The notes below the pieces were generated by a model that did no database searches, had not been told where the DNA came from, and was given only the letters and a program-made list of their open reading frames with translations. From the NCBI RefSeq assembly GCF_036323735.1, contig NC_086024.1:67514424-67578423 (forward strand): DNA of 64,000 nt, in the 5' to 3' direction. Shown in pieces: positions 33,513-45,117 of the stretch; position 1 is the first letter of the stretch; each line of letters starts with the position of its first letter. The DNA comes from Rattus norvegicus. Taxonomy: Eukaryota; Chordata; Mammalia; Rodentia; Muridae. Position numbers and translations under genes: made by a program.

Positions 33513-34229
33513 CTCATTTCAATGTAATTTTTTTTCTAGGACATCATATGATAGCAAATTTTCACTTTATAAGAAAAAATGAGATATTGAAAATAATTCG
33601 CCAAATACTGAGAGTCTGATCCATGTGAGGTGAGGTTTGGGGCAAGGGGCCTGCCTTCAAAGAGCTCCTTAATATTTCCTTGACATTTCTAGTTCTCACC
33701 TTGCTCCAGTTTCTGATTTGACTTTAGAATTAGAATATTTACCAATGTGCCTCCTCTGAAACATCCTTACTTTTGACTGGGTAATCTAGAATGGTTTCAT
33801 AAATAGAAAATTGTTGATTCAGAGAACTGAGTTGACCAGAAACTGAGTCTTTTAAGTTGTTTTCATCCTATGATGAAAAACTCCTGGCAGAAATATCTCC
33901 GGTACATACATTAAGGTTGTGCAGGCTAGGCAAAAAGTAAATGAGAAGTGTATCAGATTTTTCCTAGTAGACTTGGTTATTTCAAGTTTTGAACTGGCAA
34001 TTTTCTATGACTTTAATAATGTGAATATATAGTTTAATAACTAATATCTGGAGCTTTCTTGAAAATCAGATTTCAAATTCTGAAGTCCTTGGGTTAATGA
34101 GAATAAAAGTTTGTCATGTACACACTGCTGTTTCAGCTGCAGAAACAGCAGAGGGCGCTGGAGTGAAAGTATTCCTGCATTAGTCATTGTTTCAAGGGCA
34201 CAAGACAGAAATAAAGGTTATCAGAAAAA
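33513..34229. other. Stretch without a recognised gene
   Basis: AT-rich with no long frame. It contains the inverted repeat and CTCF-like motif annotated separately at 34126-34159. Confidence 0.5.
34126..34159 (+). promoter_or_regulatory. Candidate CTCF site within an inverted repeat
   Basis: CTGCTGTTTC and GAAACAGCAG form a perfect 10-bp inverted repeat around a 7-bp spacer (34126-34152). The right arm runs into ACAGCAGAGGGCGCT (34145-34159), which fits 14 of 15 positions of the CTCF core CCASYAGRKGGCRSY. Binding itself is not shown. Confidence 0.5.
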
Positions 34230-34306
34230 AGTCCCTTTGCAGCATGATAAATATGGATCTATTTTCATTCTTCTACCTGCAGATATCCAGTTATACCAGT
34301 ACCATG
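34230..34306 (-). mobile_element. Inverted 5' segment of an old L1
   Basis: Minus-strand ORF2 sequence matching the young copies around 25975-26045: an ATGGATC-like stretch, then ATTCTTCTACCTGC, ATCCAGTT and ACCAGTACCAT. It abuts a plus-strand L1 3' UTR. Confidence 0.65.
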
Positions 34307-35075
34307 GTGAGATTTCCAATGGAGGCAAGGGGATACCAACCCATGCATAAAACTTTCAACTTAAAATTTGTCTTACCTCCAAGAACTGCAGGACTAAAGA
34401 TGGAGCAGAGTTTGAAGGACTGGCCAACCAATGACTGGCCCAACTTGAGACCCATCCTATAGGAGAAAGCCAAACCCTGATGCTATTAATGATCTTCTAT
34501 GCTTGCAGATGGGAGCCTAGCATAACTGTGTTCTGAAAGCCTTCATCCATCAGCTGATGAAAATAGATGCAAAGACCCATAGCCAAACAATAAGAGGAGC
34601 TTGGGAGTCTTTCAGAATGGTGTGGGGAGGGAATGAGAGACAGTGTCCAAGGATACCACAAAACATCCACAGTAAACAAACCTGGGCCCATGAGGGGTGG
34701 GAGTCACAGAGACTGAACCACCAAAGAGTATGCATGGACTGGCCCTAGGCCTTTTACACATATGTAGCATAATGTGTGAAGGTTGTTCTTCTTATGGGTT
34801 CTCTAGCAATTGGAGTGAGCTCTGTCTCTGTTATGGGCCCTTGGATGGCTTTCTCATAACTGAGCTGCTTTGTATGGCTTCAGATGGAGATATTGTGCTT
34901 AGCTCTGCTGTGACTTGATGTACCAGGGTGGGTGGGTACCCATGGAGACTAGTACTCCACTTCTCTCAGGAGCAGGGCACCGGAGGACAGGGTATAAGGA
35001 TGAGATCATGATGGGGGGCTTCGATTAGGCTGTGAAGTGAATATACAAACAAATTAATGGAGAAAAAGAAAGAAT
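34307..35075 (+). mobile_element. Old L1 (Lx-type) 3' UTR
   Basis: Recognisable older rodent L1 3' UTR (AGACCCATCC, TTGCAGATGGGAGCC, CAGCTGATG, ACACATATGTAGCA, TGACTTGATGT, GTGAATATACAAAC) ending in an A-rich tail. With 34230-34306 inverted at its 5' side it looks like a twin-priming product. Confidence 0.75.
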
Positions 35076-35285
35076 AAAGTCCCTGAAGACTGCAGAGTGA
35101 CCACTCTGGGCCTGCCCACTACTTTTCCTAAAAGAACGTTGAGTCATTGTCAACTTACAGTTTGTTTATTATGCTTTTTTTTAATTTTTAAAACTTTTTT
35201 TCACATTTCTAAAATCAGGGTTTACTGTACAACATTGCCACGGAATCCTATGCAGCCATTGCAAATTTCCAAGGAGCTCCCTCTG

Positions 35286-38200
35286 TTTTTTTCCACCTTT
35301 ATTAAATTGGGTATTTCTTATTTACATTTCAAATGTTATTCCATTTCCTAGTTTCCAAGCCAACATCTCCCTAGCCTCTCCCCCTCCCCTTCTACATGGT
35401 TATTCCCCTCCCCATCCTTCCCCCATTACCGCCCTCCCCCTAACAATCCCGTTCACTGGGGGTCCAGCCTTGGCAGGACCAAGGACTTCCCCTTCCACTG
35501 GTGCCCTTACTAGGCTATTCATTGCTATCTATGCAGTTGGAGCCCAGGGTCAGTCCATGTATAGTCTTTGGGTAATGGCTTAGTCTCTGGAAGCTCTTGT
35601 TGGTTGGCATTGTTGTTCATATGGGGTCTCAAGCCCCTTCAGCTCTTTCAGTCCTTTCTCTGATTCCTTCAATGGGGGGGGTCCCATTCTTAGTTCAGTG
35701 GTTTGCTGCTGGCATTCACCTATGTATTTCCCATATTCTGGCTGTGTCTCTCAGGAGAGATCTACATCCGGTTCCTGTCAGCCTGCACTTCTTTGCTTCA
35801 TCCATCTTATCTAGGTTGGTGGTGGTATATGTATGGGCCACATGTGGGGCAGGCTCTGAATGGGTGTTCCTTCGTGTCTGTTTTAATCTTTGCCTCTCTA
35901 TTCCCTGCCAAGGGTATTCTTGTTCCCTTTTTAAAGAACGAGTGAAGCATCTGCATTTTGGTCATCCTTCTTGAGTTTCGTGTGTTCTGTGCATCTAGGG
36001 TAATTCGAGAATTTGGGCTAATTTTCACTTATTAATGAGTGCATACCATGTGTGTTTTTCTGTGATTGGGTTACCTCACTCAGGATGATATTTTCCAGTT
36101 CCATCCATTTGCATATGAGTTTCATAAAGTCATTGTTTTTGATAGCTTAGTAGTATTCCATTGTGTAGATGTACCACATTTTCTGTATTCATTCCTCTGT
36201 TGAAGGGCATCTGGGTTCTTTCCAGCTTCTGGCTATTATAAATAAGGTTGCTATGAACATAGAGGAGTATGTGTCTTTGTTGTATGTTAGAGCATATTTT
36301 GGGTATATGCCCAAGAGAGATATAGCTGGGTCCTCAGGTAGTGCAATGTCCAATTTTCTGAGGAATCTCCAGACTGATTTCCAGAATGGTTGTACCGGTT
36401 TGCAATCCCACCAACAGTGGAGGAGGATTCCTCTTTCTCCAAACCCTCGCCAGCATTTGCTGTCGCCAGAGTTTTTTATCTTAGCCATTCTCACTGTTGT
36501 GAGGTGGAATCTCAGGGTTGCATTTCCCTTCGGACTAAAGATGTTGAACATTTCTTTAGGTGCTTCTCAGCCATTTGGCATTCCTGAGCTGTGAATTCTT
36601 TGTTTAGCTCTGAACCCTATTTTTTAATAGGGTTATTTGTCTTCCTGCAGTCTAAGTTCATGAGTTCTTTGTATATTTGGATATGAGCCCTGTATCAGAT
36701 GTAGGATTGTAAAGATCTTTTCCCAATCTGTTGGTTGCCGTTTTGTCCTAACCACAGTGTCCTTTGCCTTACAGAAACTTTGTAGTTTTATGAGATCCCA
36801 TTTGTCAAATCTTGATCTTAGAGCATAAGCCATTGGTGTTTTGTTCAGGAAATTTTTTCCAGTGCCCATGTGCTTGTGATTCTTCCCCATTTTTTCTTCT
36901 ATCAGTTTGAGTGTATCTTGTTTGATGTGGAGGTCCTTGATGCACTTGGACTTAAGCTTTGTACAGGGTGATAAGCATGGATCGATCTGCATTCTTCTAC
37001 ATGTTGACCTCCAGTTGAACCAGCACCATTTGCTGAAAATGCTATCTTTTTTCCTTTGGATGGTTTCGGCTCCTTTGTCAAAAATCAAGTGCCCATAGGT
37101 GTGTGGGTTCATTTCTGGGTCTTCAATTCTGTTCCATTGGTCTATCTGTCTGTCTCTGTACCAATACCATGCAGTTTTTATCACTATTGCTCTATAATAC
37201 TGCTTGAGTTCAGGGCTAGTGATTCCCCCAGAAGTCCTTTTATTGTTGAGTATAGTTTTAGCTGTCCTGGGTTTTTTGTTATTCCAGATGAATTTGCAAA
37301 TTGTTCTGTCTAACTCTATGAAGAATTGGATTGGTATTTTGATGGGGATTGCATTGAATCTGTAGAGCAATTTTGGTAAAATGGCCATTTTTACTACGTT
37401 AATCCTGCCAATCCATGAGCATGGGAGACCTTTCCATCTTCTGAGATCTTCTTCAATTTCTTTCTTCAGAGGCTTGAAGTTCTTATCATCCAGATCTTTC
37501 ATTTGCTTGGTGAAAGTCACACCGAGGTACTTTGTTTTATTTGGGACTCTTATGAAGGGTGTCGTTTCCCTAATTTCTTTCTCTGCTTGTTTCTCTTTTG
37601 TGTAGAGGAAGGCTACTGATTTATTTGAGTTAATTTTATACCCAGCCACTTTGCTGAAGTTGTTTATCAGCTTTAGTAGTTCTCTGGTGGAACTTTTGGG
37701 ATCACTTAAATATACTATTATCTCATCTGCAAATAGTGATATTTTGACTCCTTCCTTTCCAATCTGTATCCCCTTGACCTCCTTTTGTTGTCTGATTTCT
37801 CTGGCTAGAACTTCAAGAACTATATTGAATAAGTAGGGAGAGAGTGGGCAGTCTTGTCTAGTCCCTGATTTTAGTGGTATTGCTTCAAGTTTCTCTCCAT
37901 TTTTTTTAAATATTAGCTACTGGTTTGCTGTATATGGCTTTTACTATGTTTAGGTATGGGCCATGAATTCCTGTTCTTTCCAGGACTTTTATCATGAAAG
38001 GGTGTTGAATTTAATCAAATGCTTCCTCAGTATCCAATGAAATGATCATGTGGTTTTTATCTTTCAGTTTGTTTATATAGTGGACTACGTTTTGCAGCTT
38101 GAGTGCCCCTATCTTTCTGTTCCCAGAAGCCCTATTCAGTTTTATCTTGGGCCAGGGATGTGGGCAAGAGTGGACAGTACTGGCAGTCTCTCCTGCCCTG

Positions 38201-38304
38201 CAGTCTCAGGAGTGACCACCTGCCTGGGCAATGAACTCTCTCTCTCACAGGTTTGGGAGCAGGGAGCTGCAGGCTGGGATCAACAAGGTTCAGATGCCAG
38301 CTAG
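35286..38304 (-). mobile_element. L1 of intermediate age, minus strand, internally deleted
   Basis: On the minus strand, a 5' UTR fragment (38304-38091) is joined directly to mid-ORF2 (38085 downward). ORF2 continues to its stop near 36018, and the 3' UTR ends in a weak tail near 35286. ORF1 and roughly the first 40 percent of ORF2 are missing. ORF2 holds a 338-codon frame (37649-36633) from FADD-downstream to the C-terminal region. The A-run at 36620-36625 has six bases, unlike the other two copies. No clear target duplication was found. Confidence 0.88.
36018..38085 (-). pseudogene. L1 ORF2 C-terminal two-thirds, broken
   Basis: Includes the palm region of reverse transcriptase (ISLDAE-like and FADE/FADD-like stretches are altered), a long open frame 37649-36633 (338 codons), and the C-terminal cysteine segment CWRGFG...HCWWDC at 36551-36189. 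The first cysteine motif has GFG where the other copies have GCG, so one cysteine of the motif is lost. Confidence 0.88.
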
Positions 38305-38309
38305 AAACC

Positions 38310-39694
38310 CTATGATGCTTTTAAAACCTGAATTACAAGCATACATTGTGCCTCTTGTATCACTTTGCAACATTATTTGTCTTCCACTAATTAAAATAAT
38401 TTGAATTATTTATCCAGATAATATGCTGCTCAATCTGGAGAAAAAAATCTCGATGTGTGTTCTAGCTATACAATAATGGTTACTATTGTTGGGTTTGGTA
38501 TGGAAGTTGAGAACATGCACTTTAGTGTTGGAAGCTTAAACTGAAAGATTTATTTTCTCAGAGGAGGGGGGTCTGAAAGGAGATTTACAAAATTTTTATA
38601 AGATGGAATATGAACCGAGGTGTGTACTATTCAGCTGTATTTTGACATTGTGGGTTGAACAAGTGAGTATCTGTTGGAGATAGTCTGTATCTAGGGCTCC
38701 TGGCTTCAGTGTCCCCAATCCATTCTCCTAGACATAAGGTCCAGAGCTCAGTGTGATAGGGGACAAAGGAGTGGGTCATTCCTAGGTCTGGGAAGATGAA
38801 CTTGTTTAACTCTGCCAACAAGATGGATAAGTTGTCCCTGAGATGTCTGGACTCAGACCACCATCTACTTAAAACAGAATCTGTTCACCTGTAGGGAAGT
38901 CCTCAGATTAACTAGGGCCTGAACCTTGAATTTAGTTTCATCCTAAGATTAAATGGAGTCTGAAAACAAAATGGTAATACTTAGAATACGTTTCTTTTGC
39001 TTGCTCCCAATACTGTGATTGTCTCTAGTCATGTCCATTTCCCTGAAAAACTCACACAAGTCCTTTTCTTTATTGCCCCAGTTTTTCAGACATCTTCCAA
39101 TCTTAGTGTGAATTTATTTAGTGGGTAAGTTTGCCGCTGACCTCCTTATGTGTCCTTTCCGTCAAATAAAACAGATACCAATATGTTGGAGAAATGATGG
39201 TGGCTTGGCATTTTGGGGCTTGGATCTTCCTTGTCATGTCCTTGCTGTTTCTCTGAGAATGACTCACAAGGATTTAATTCAGGCGTTAATAAATAGGAAT
39301 GGAAGGGCTAGAGTCAGGAGTTTAAAATCTACCCTTCTTGCCTAACGGGTATAAGAAAAGGGAAGCTTGCACTGCTATTCTTGGGAGAGCTCTGCCTCAG
39401 GGGGAAAATATAAGCAGGGTACTTTGGCCCCCATCATTTGAGTTTTTCCATAAAGCCTGATTATGTCTTTCCTGAGAATATGAACATGGGTCATTTTGTC
39501 TCATTGCCTTTTATAGCTCCACATTTGACTGATTACCATTCTGCAGATTCACATTGAGTTTCACTGTGCACTTAACCTTCTTAATTTTAAGAATCCTTGT
39601 ACTCATCATTTCTTCACAACTCAAATGTTCTTATAGTTTTCAAATTTGTTTACTCAAGCTGGATACATTAATTCAAAACCCATTTTATGTATGT
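38310..39694. other. Stretch without a recognised gene
   Basis: No frame or repeat could be assigned. Mixed composition. Confidence 0.5.
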
Positions 39695-40098
39695 GCTGGA
39701 TGTTTTTTGTTAACTTGACACAAGTCTAAACATCTGGTAAGAAAATATCTCACTGGAGGAAATGCTTCTGTCACATTGGCCTGTAGGCAAATCTGTGGAG
39801 GCATTTTCTTGATTAATAATTGATGTGGGTGGGCCTGTCTGATAGTGGGCAGTACAACTTCTGAGTAGGTGGTGGTGTAAAAAAAAAAAGCAGGTTGAGC
39901 AAGCCAAGGAGCACAAACCAGCAAGCTAAATTCCTATGGTCACTGCTTCTGTTCCAGCTTTCAATTTCCTGCCTTGATTTTCTGACCCAATGTCCATAGT
40001 GATAGACTGTGATGTGAAGTATAAGACAAATAAACCCTTTCCTCACTAAGTTGGTATTTGTCATGTTGTTAATCACAGCAACAGAAAAAAACTATTAC
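39695..40098 (+). repeat. Rodent dispersed repeat, related to the four-copy family
   Basis: Starts GCTGGATG..., contains TTAACTTGACACAA, AGCAGGTTGAGCAAGCC and AATAAACCCTTTCCTC, and ends near CACAGCAACAGAAA. The end region is similar to the end of the 5416-5732 type, but the rest differs. From memory it is URR1-like; not verified. Confidence 0.65.
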
Positions 40099-40104
40099 AA
40101 TCTT

Positions 40105-41650
40105 TTTGAAAATTTTGAGTTAAGATTCTATTCTTCTATTTTACTAAGCACTTAAATGCCTGGAATGGTAATCCTCATATTCTGAGACCACATAAGAGAA
40201 CTCTGGAGTGAGCAAGATCTTTGACTCTAACCTACAATCTCCTCTACAGAATATCTAACAGCTAAGTCCTTTTCTTCCAGCTTGAAATTTTTCAGTGACA
40301 TAGGAAAGGTGCTTTCTAACACAGGGGCAGAATTTCTAGCCAAGTATGATGTTTAATAGAAATATGTTCGTTGATTTCCCCAATAGTTCAACAAATCTTG
40401 AAGTTCATTCATCTCTCCATTTAATTTTTCCCTCTATGTAATTTTTCAAGGCCACTAGCTAATTTCTTTTATCCAAGGGATGAGCATCCCCAAGGAATTT
40501 GGTAAGACTTCCTCTTTCATGATTCTTTTCTTTCCTTTTATTATCTGCCATGTTTTTTTTTTTTGTGAGAATCTCCAAATAATAAAGATGTGTCTATATA
40601 TTTCTCCCAGATAAATGATTGCTGGATTCTAATATCCTCAATATTTTTAGTTTGATATAGAAGTGAGTGTGGATTGATAATGGGTCAATTATAAGGATTT
40701 TAGTCTACAGACAGAAAGACCCAAAAGTCAACAACCACCTGTGTGCAAAACAGGGACAAAAAGCCAGATCATAATTCAAGGATGGCATCTGAGTCTAAAG
40801 TATAGGCAAAGCAGTAGAAACTAGCTGAGAGATCAATCTAGACTATAGTGTAGAGGTTCAGGGAAGGACAGGATTCTTGGTGCTGATTCTACCATGCTAC
40901 CCACATCCATTCAAATAGCCTCTCTTAGCTCTACTTTTATGGGTTTAAAAATCACCAGACCACAGACTCAATTTAGCTGCAATTAAAGAATTTATTGATT
41001 ACTGTTATCAGTTCAACAATCTTTGAGTCAAACTTAAGATTGCTGTGGAAAGGGGGAATGAGGGAAGGATATTTAAAGGTGAAAAATCACAAAAAGACTG
41101 ACCATGTGAGCAAGCAAACCGAGGCTGGTTTACTCTACCATGATTAGGTAGTCAGGGAGACCTCAAAATAGTTGACTATTTGTGGAAGCAGGTTACAGAA
41201 GTTAAGAAGCTGTTAGTTATATCATAGCAAGTAGATGATTGTGACTGCACATTTTGGGAGACAGGGAGGTCACTGAACCAGGGTTATTAGGAACTTACCT
41301 CCCAGAGACTGGAGTCAGAGACAAATAGGAAGTGGATACAAAGATGGATGTCATAGCATAAATAGAGAGGTTTTTTATTATCACACTACATGATTTCATA
41401 TTGTAAAGACAAAAACATACATATGTACTAACAATCCTCTGATGATGGGCAGCTAATGATAATGTACCTAACCACAAGTGGGATATTTGCAGGGTTCAGC
41501 AAAGATTTCATGGCTTGCCTTTCATGTCTGAGCAATACGGTTACTTGAACCTAGGATTCCGAGGCCAACCTGAGAAACACTTAGAGACCTGATTTTTTAA
41601 AAACAAAGCAAAACTATAATAGATAGAGAGATTACATAGCACTTAACAAC
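40105..41650. other. Stretch without a recognised gene
   Basis: No coding frame. 40940-41300 has the look of an old LTR or repeat, but I cannot place it. A partial B1/B4-like piece may lie near 41540-41600. Confidence 0.4.
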
Positions 41651-41654
41651 ATTA

Positions 41655-41838
41655 AAATTCTTTCAGAAGACCTTGGTATAATTCCCCGTATCCACATGGA
41701 AGCTTACTGCTCCTGTAACTCCAGTTGCAGGGGATCTGATAACCACCGCTTCTGAACTCTCTGGGAACTGCATGCACATGGTGCACAAATACACATGCAT
41801 GCAAAATACCCATTCACATAAAATAAAAAGTGAATATT
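41655..41838 (+). mobile_element. B3-type SINE, 5'-truncated
   Basis: Contains TGTAACTCCAGTTGCAGGGG, GCACATGGTGCACA and a CATAAAATAAAA tail, as in B3/B2-related SINEs. The tRNA head is missing or decayed. Confidence 0.75.
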
Positions 41839-41859
41839 GTCCTCCAACCAGAATTCTAC

Positions 41860-42130
41860 ACACCTATAGACCTAGTTCCAGATACATAGCCTATGAACAT
41901 TCTTATATAAGAGCTACTTTTGCTGGGTAAGTAAAGTTTCCCATTTCCCATAGCCCTAAAGCCACCACCTGTTGCCATCTCCCACGGGCCTAGATTTATA
42001 TACACAGTCCAAAACCCACAAGTTTTCATGAGCTGCCTTTGCCTGGTAAATTGCTCATTCCCTTTCCCATCTTTTACCTCACTTGTTTTTATCTCCAAAC
42101 TCTCAGGCTTAGTTCCAGGCCCACACCTGT
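41860..42130 (+). repeat. Degenerate tandem repeat, about 120-bp units
   Basis: Similar blocks recur: AGTTCCAGATACATAG...GAGCTACTTTTGCTGGGTAA...CCCATTTCCCAT, then AGTCCAAAACCCACAAG...GAGCTGCCTTTGCCTGGTAA...CCCTTTCCCAT, then AGTTCCAGGCCCACACCTG. It probably derives from an internally repeated rodent LTR; family not determined. Confidence 0.55.
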
Positions 42131-42379
42131 GAAGATGTGTTGTTTATAAACTACTAATAACTGGTGAGGTGTTCCTTTCATAACCTATCTTTTTCTCCTC
42201 CATTGCCCTTTTATACAGGCCAACACCAGATCCATAGTTTGGGGCATTTGCTGAAGTACAAATGATCAGGACTGCAGTATGAAGGATCAACACATCAACA
42301 AATCTTCATAAGGACAGTCAGACTGTTAAATTTGTGGGATTGATAATTGTTTCAGTTGTGATAATTAAACTGTATACAT

Positions 42380-42730
42380 TTTTTTGCTTAAGCAGAAAGC
42401 AGGAAGATGTAGAGGAATTATAATCCAGCTACATTGCTGTTCCATCAAGGGATTAAATTCAAGGATTTTCCAGGTCTATATGCTGTAGCTGAATGCAGAC
42501 ATTCCCTGGGTTACAGTATGATCTGGCTGAAACACAGACACACCCATAGTACACACCTTTAAACCCTAACAATGAAGCTAAGATTAGCTTGTAGAAGGAA
42601 GTAGCCATGTTTGAAAGTGAAAATTGAGGGGCAGACAAAGTGCCAACTCAGAAAAAGATTTGACAGAATGAGTCATAGGATACACCCATTTTACATGAGA
42701 ACCAATAGGAAGGAGAGGCTACTTAAGAGC

Positions 42731-42802
<72 letters not shown>

Positions 42803-43040
42803 TAGAGAACAAGCTAGATACAAGTCAGAACAGAGAATGAGAAGGGCACAGAAGATTAGAGCATATTACTAAAGTTAGTATGAGGCCAAGCGGAACAATT
42901 CAGTCAGAAGCCTAGTGAAGCCAGATTGAATTAATCAGCTTGGGAGACTAGATTTTATGGATGCTAGAAGCTTCCAGGACTAGGAATATGGATAGTTAGA
43001 ACAGAGGAAAAAATGCTCTGGGCTCAGCCCAAGTGTAGTA
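42380..43040 (+). repeat. Probable rodent medium-reiteration repeat containing (GA)n
   Basis: Sequence on both sides of the GA tract seems to belong to one repeat (ACACACCTTTAAACCC upstream; ATTTATAGAGAACAAGCTAGA and GGGCTCAGCCCAAGTGTA downstream). This is recalled from rodent genomes, not proved here. Confidence 0.4.
42733..42798 (+). repeat. (GA)n microsatellite
   Basis: About 33 GA units; the translated Arg-Glu frame across it is not a gene. Confidence 0.97.
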
Positions 43041-43462
43041 CTCGAAAAGCTTATGTATGGCTCTCATCTCATCCCTTCATCTGAGGAGGTAACTGACATT
43101 TATAGTCATCTACCAGCTATAACTGGCCATGCTCCAGTCGTGATGGTTTTGCACTCATCTAATCGGAGGCAGGCCATGTTCTCATATCTGAGCAATAACC
43201 AACGAAAGAAATCTACATGTCCAGGTCAAATTAAAAAAGTCAATATGAACTGTCAAGACATCATGTCTCCTACCAGCCCACTAGTCCAGTAAAAGCATTA
43301 TCTATTGAGAATTACTGAGATGAATCCCAGGATTTAAAAGAATAATCATACATTTTATCAAGGAATTCAAGAAATGTAAACAAGTTAAGGACATACATAT
43401 CACTCCAATAACATGACTGCAAACATCTGAGTGAATAATTGAAGAAATACAGATACACATAT

Positions 43463-43811
43463 GTTAGGGTTTCCATTGCTGTGAGAAGATACCATGACCA
43501 AGCCAACTCTTAGGAAGGACACTTAATTGGGGCTGGCTTACAGGCTTAGAAATGTAGCCTGTTATGATTAAGGTGTGAAGCCTGGGTAGCATCTAGGTAG
43601 GCATGACACTGGAGAAAGAGCTGACAGCTCTGGATCTTTTTCCAACCGCAACCAGTAGAAGACTGGCATCCTCAGGCAGATAGGAGAAAGCTCTCTTCAA
43701 CAATGGATAGAACCAGAGCATAAAAGGATATTTCCAAAGTCGAGCCCTACAATGACACACTTCCTCCAACAAGGCTTTGTCTTCTAACAGTAGAATTCCC
43801 TATGGTCCAAG
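43463..43811 (-). repeat. Rodent dispersed repeat, copy C
   Basis: Minus-strand member of the 5416-5732 family: GTTAGGGTTTCCATTGCTGTG start, AGTGACACACTTCCTCCAAC-like end portion. Confidence 0.72.
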
Positions 43812-44189
43812 AGACCTTGTCTCAAAAACTGAAAATTGTTGAGGAAAAGGATTTTAGCACCCCTCAATTAAAGACCAAAAGTTCTTCCAAAGGTCACATC
43901 TTTGTGTCTACTATATATATTTGAGGAGAGAGATGACAGGACTACAAACTGGGGGCTTAATGATGACTTCAAAATTGGTATTAAGTGTCAAGAAGAAAAA
44001 GGCTTAAATCAAAGCAAGTTACACAAATATTCAGCTGTTCCTGCGTGTAAAGTACGAAAAAGCGCTAAGTGCTCCAGGCTGAGAAACACTCCTAGGACAT
44101 CACAGATAGTAAGATTTGAGGAAGGGGAGCCATCACTGGCCTTTGCCTGCTGGATTTTAGAAAGAAGAGAAACAAGAAGAAAGAAGACA

Positions 44190-44195
44190 GACAAC
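44190..44195 (+). repeat. 6-bp target-site duplication, left side of the ERV
   Basis: GACAAC, repeated exactly at 48730-48735. Confidence 0.75.
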
Positions 44196-45079
44196 TGAAG
44201 TGGAAACTGAAGGGTTCTTTGGAAAGTTGGTTAGATTCTGTTTTGTTGGGGCAAACACGTGAAAGAGCATTTCATTAAAGTGGATACAGGTGAACGACTA
44301 AGGCAGACTTGTGAAGGAATGTTTCGCTGAAGCAGACACAGGAGAGAGGATGTTCTGCTAAAGCAAGCACGTGAAAGGACACGTGATGAAGGATTCTTTG
44401 CTAAGGACACACACATGTATTGGTCCCCCTTACATTGTGTAGTTGAGCTGCATTTGTCAGGACCTGATAGAGAAAACCACATGAAAAAATTTCTGGTGCT
44501 GTGCTGGAGTTCATTGCCAAAGTTTCAAGGACTGGGGCTGATTGGATACACGTGCTAAGCCAAGAGCCATGCTGAGGCAAGGCACAGGAGGACAGGTGAT
44601 GTTTGGAGGGTATAAATAGGACAGCACAGAGTGAAGGAGATAGAGCTTGGCTTGCTGATACAGCTAGCTGTGAAATGCTTGTGGGTCTCTCATCTTTGCT
44701 TCTGAGAGAGGCACAGCTGAGAACTTCTCCTGGCGTTCCTGTTGGTCTCTCCTGCGGACTCAAGCTATGGCTGAGGCCTAGCTGTCTCTGCTAGGTCATA
44801 TCACTGCTGTTGTTAACCTGACTCTACCAAACTGGACTGCTGGTCTATCTGTGATGTGTTTGCAAGTGGATTGAGCTGCCACTGTCTTCTAACCTGTGAA
44901 CCGAACTGCGGATTTCCAGACAACACAGAGAGGAGTTGCTCCAAAGAGCCTTTCTAAACAGGTCCACTTCCACCTTTTCCTTTCTTTTCCACTACCACTG
45001 GTAGGTGGTGGGTTACAAGGAAGGCTAAAGTGTTTAAGAACTATCATTTAAAATAGGGTTTGAAAAAATTAAAGTTACA
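44196..45079 (+). mobile_element. 5' LTR of the class II ERV
   Basis: Begins TGAAGTGGAAACTGAAGGG and ends AAGTTACA. A TATAAATA box lies at 44611-44618 with the GGAGGG stretch just upstream. Repeated AAGGATTCTTTGCTAA / GAATGTTTCGCTGAAG type units in U3 suggest a modular enhancer. Minus-strand frames through it are chance. Confidence 0.82.
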
Positions 45080-45081
45080 GG

Positions 45082-45099
45082 TAATGCCCATCGTGGCTT
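45082..45099 (+). other. Candidate decayed tRNA-Lys primer-binding site
   Basis: TAATGCCCATCGTGGCTT starts 2 bp after the 5' LTR and keeps the GCCCA.CGTGG core of the tRNA-Lys1,2 type site (11 of 18 positions by eye). The place is right for a primer-binding site. Confidence 0.5.
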
Positions 45100-45117
45100 A
45101 GGTATAGGGGGTAACTC

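Noticed and set aside
38627..39345. Small frames of 60-75 codons in the 38.6-39.3 kb stretch
   Set aside because: Length expected by chance, many start at non-ATG codons, and no motif was seen.
43902..44198. 98-codon frame before the ERV
   Set aside because: No recognisable domain, AT-rich surroundings and no conserved partner in the window.
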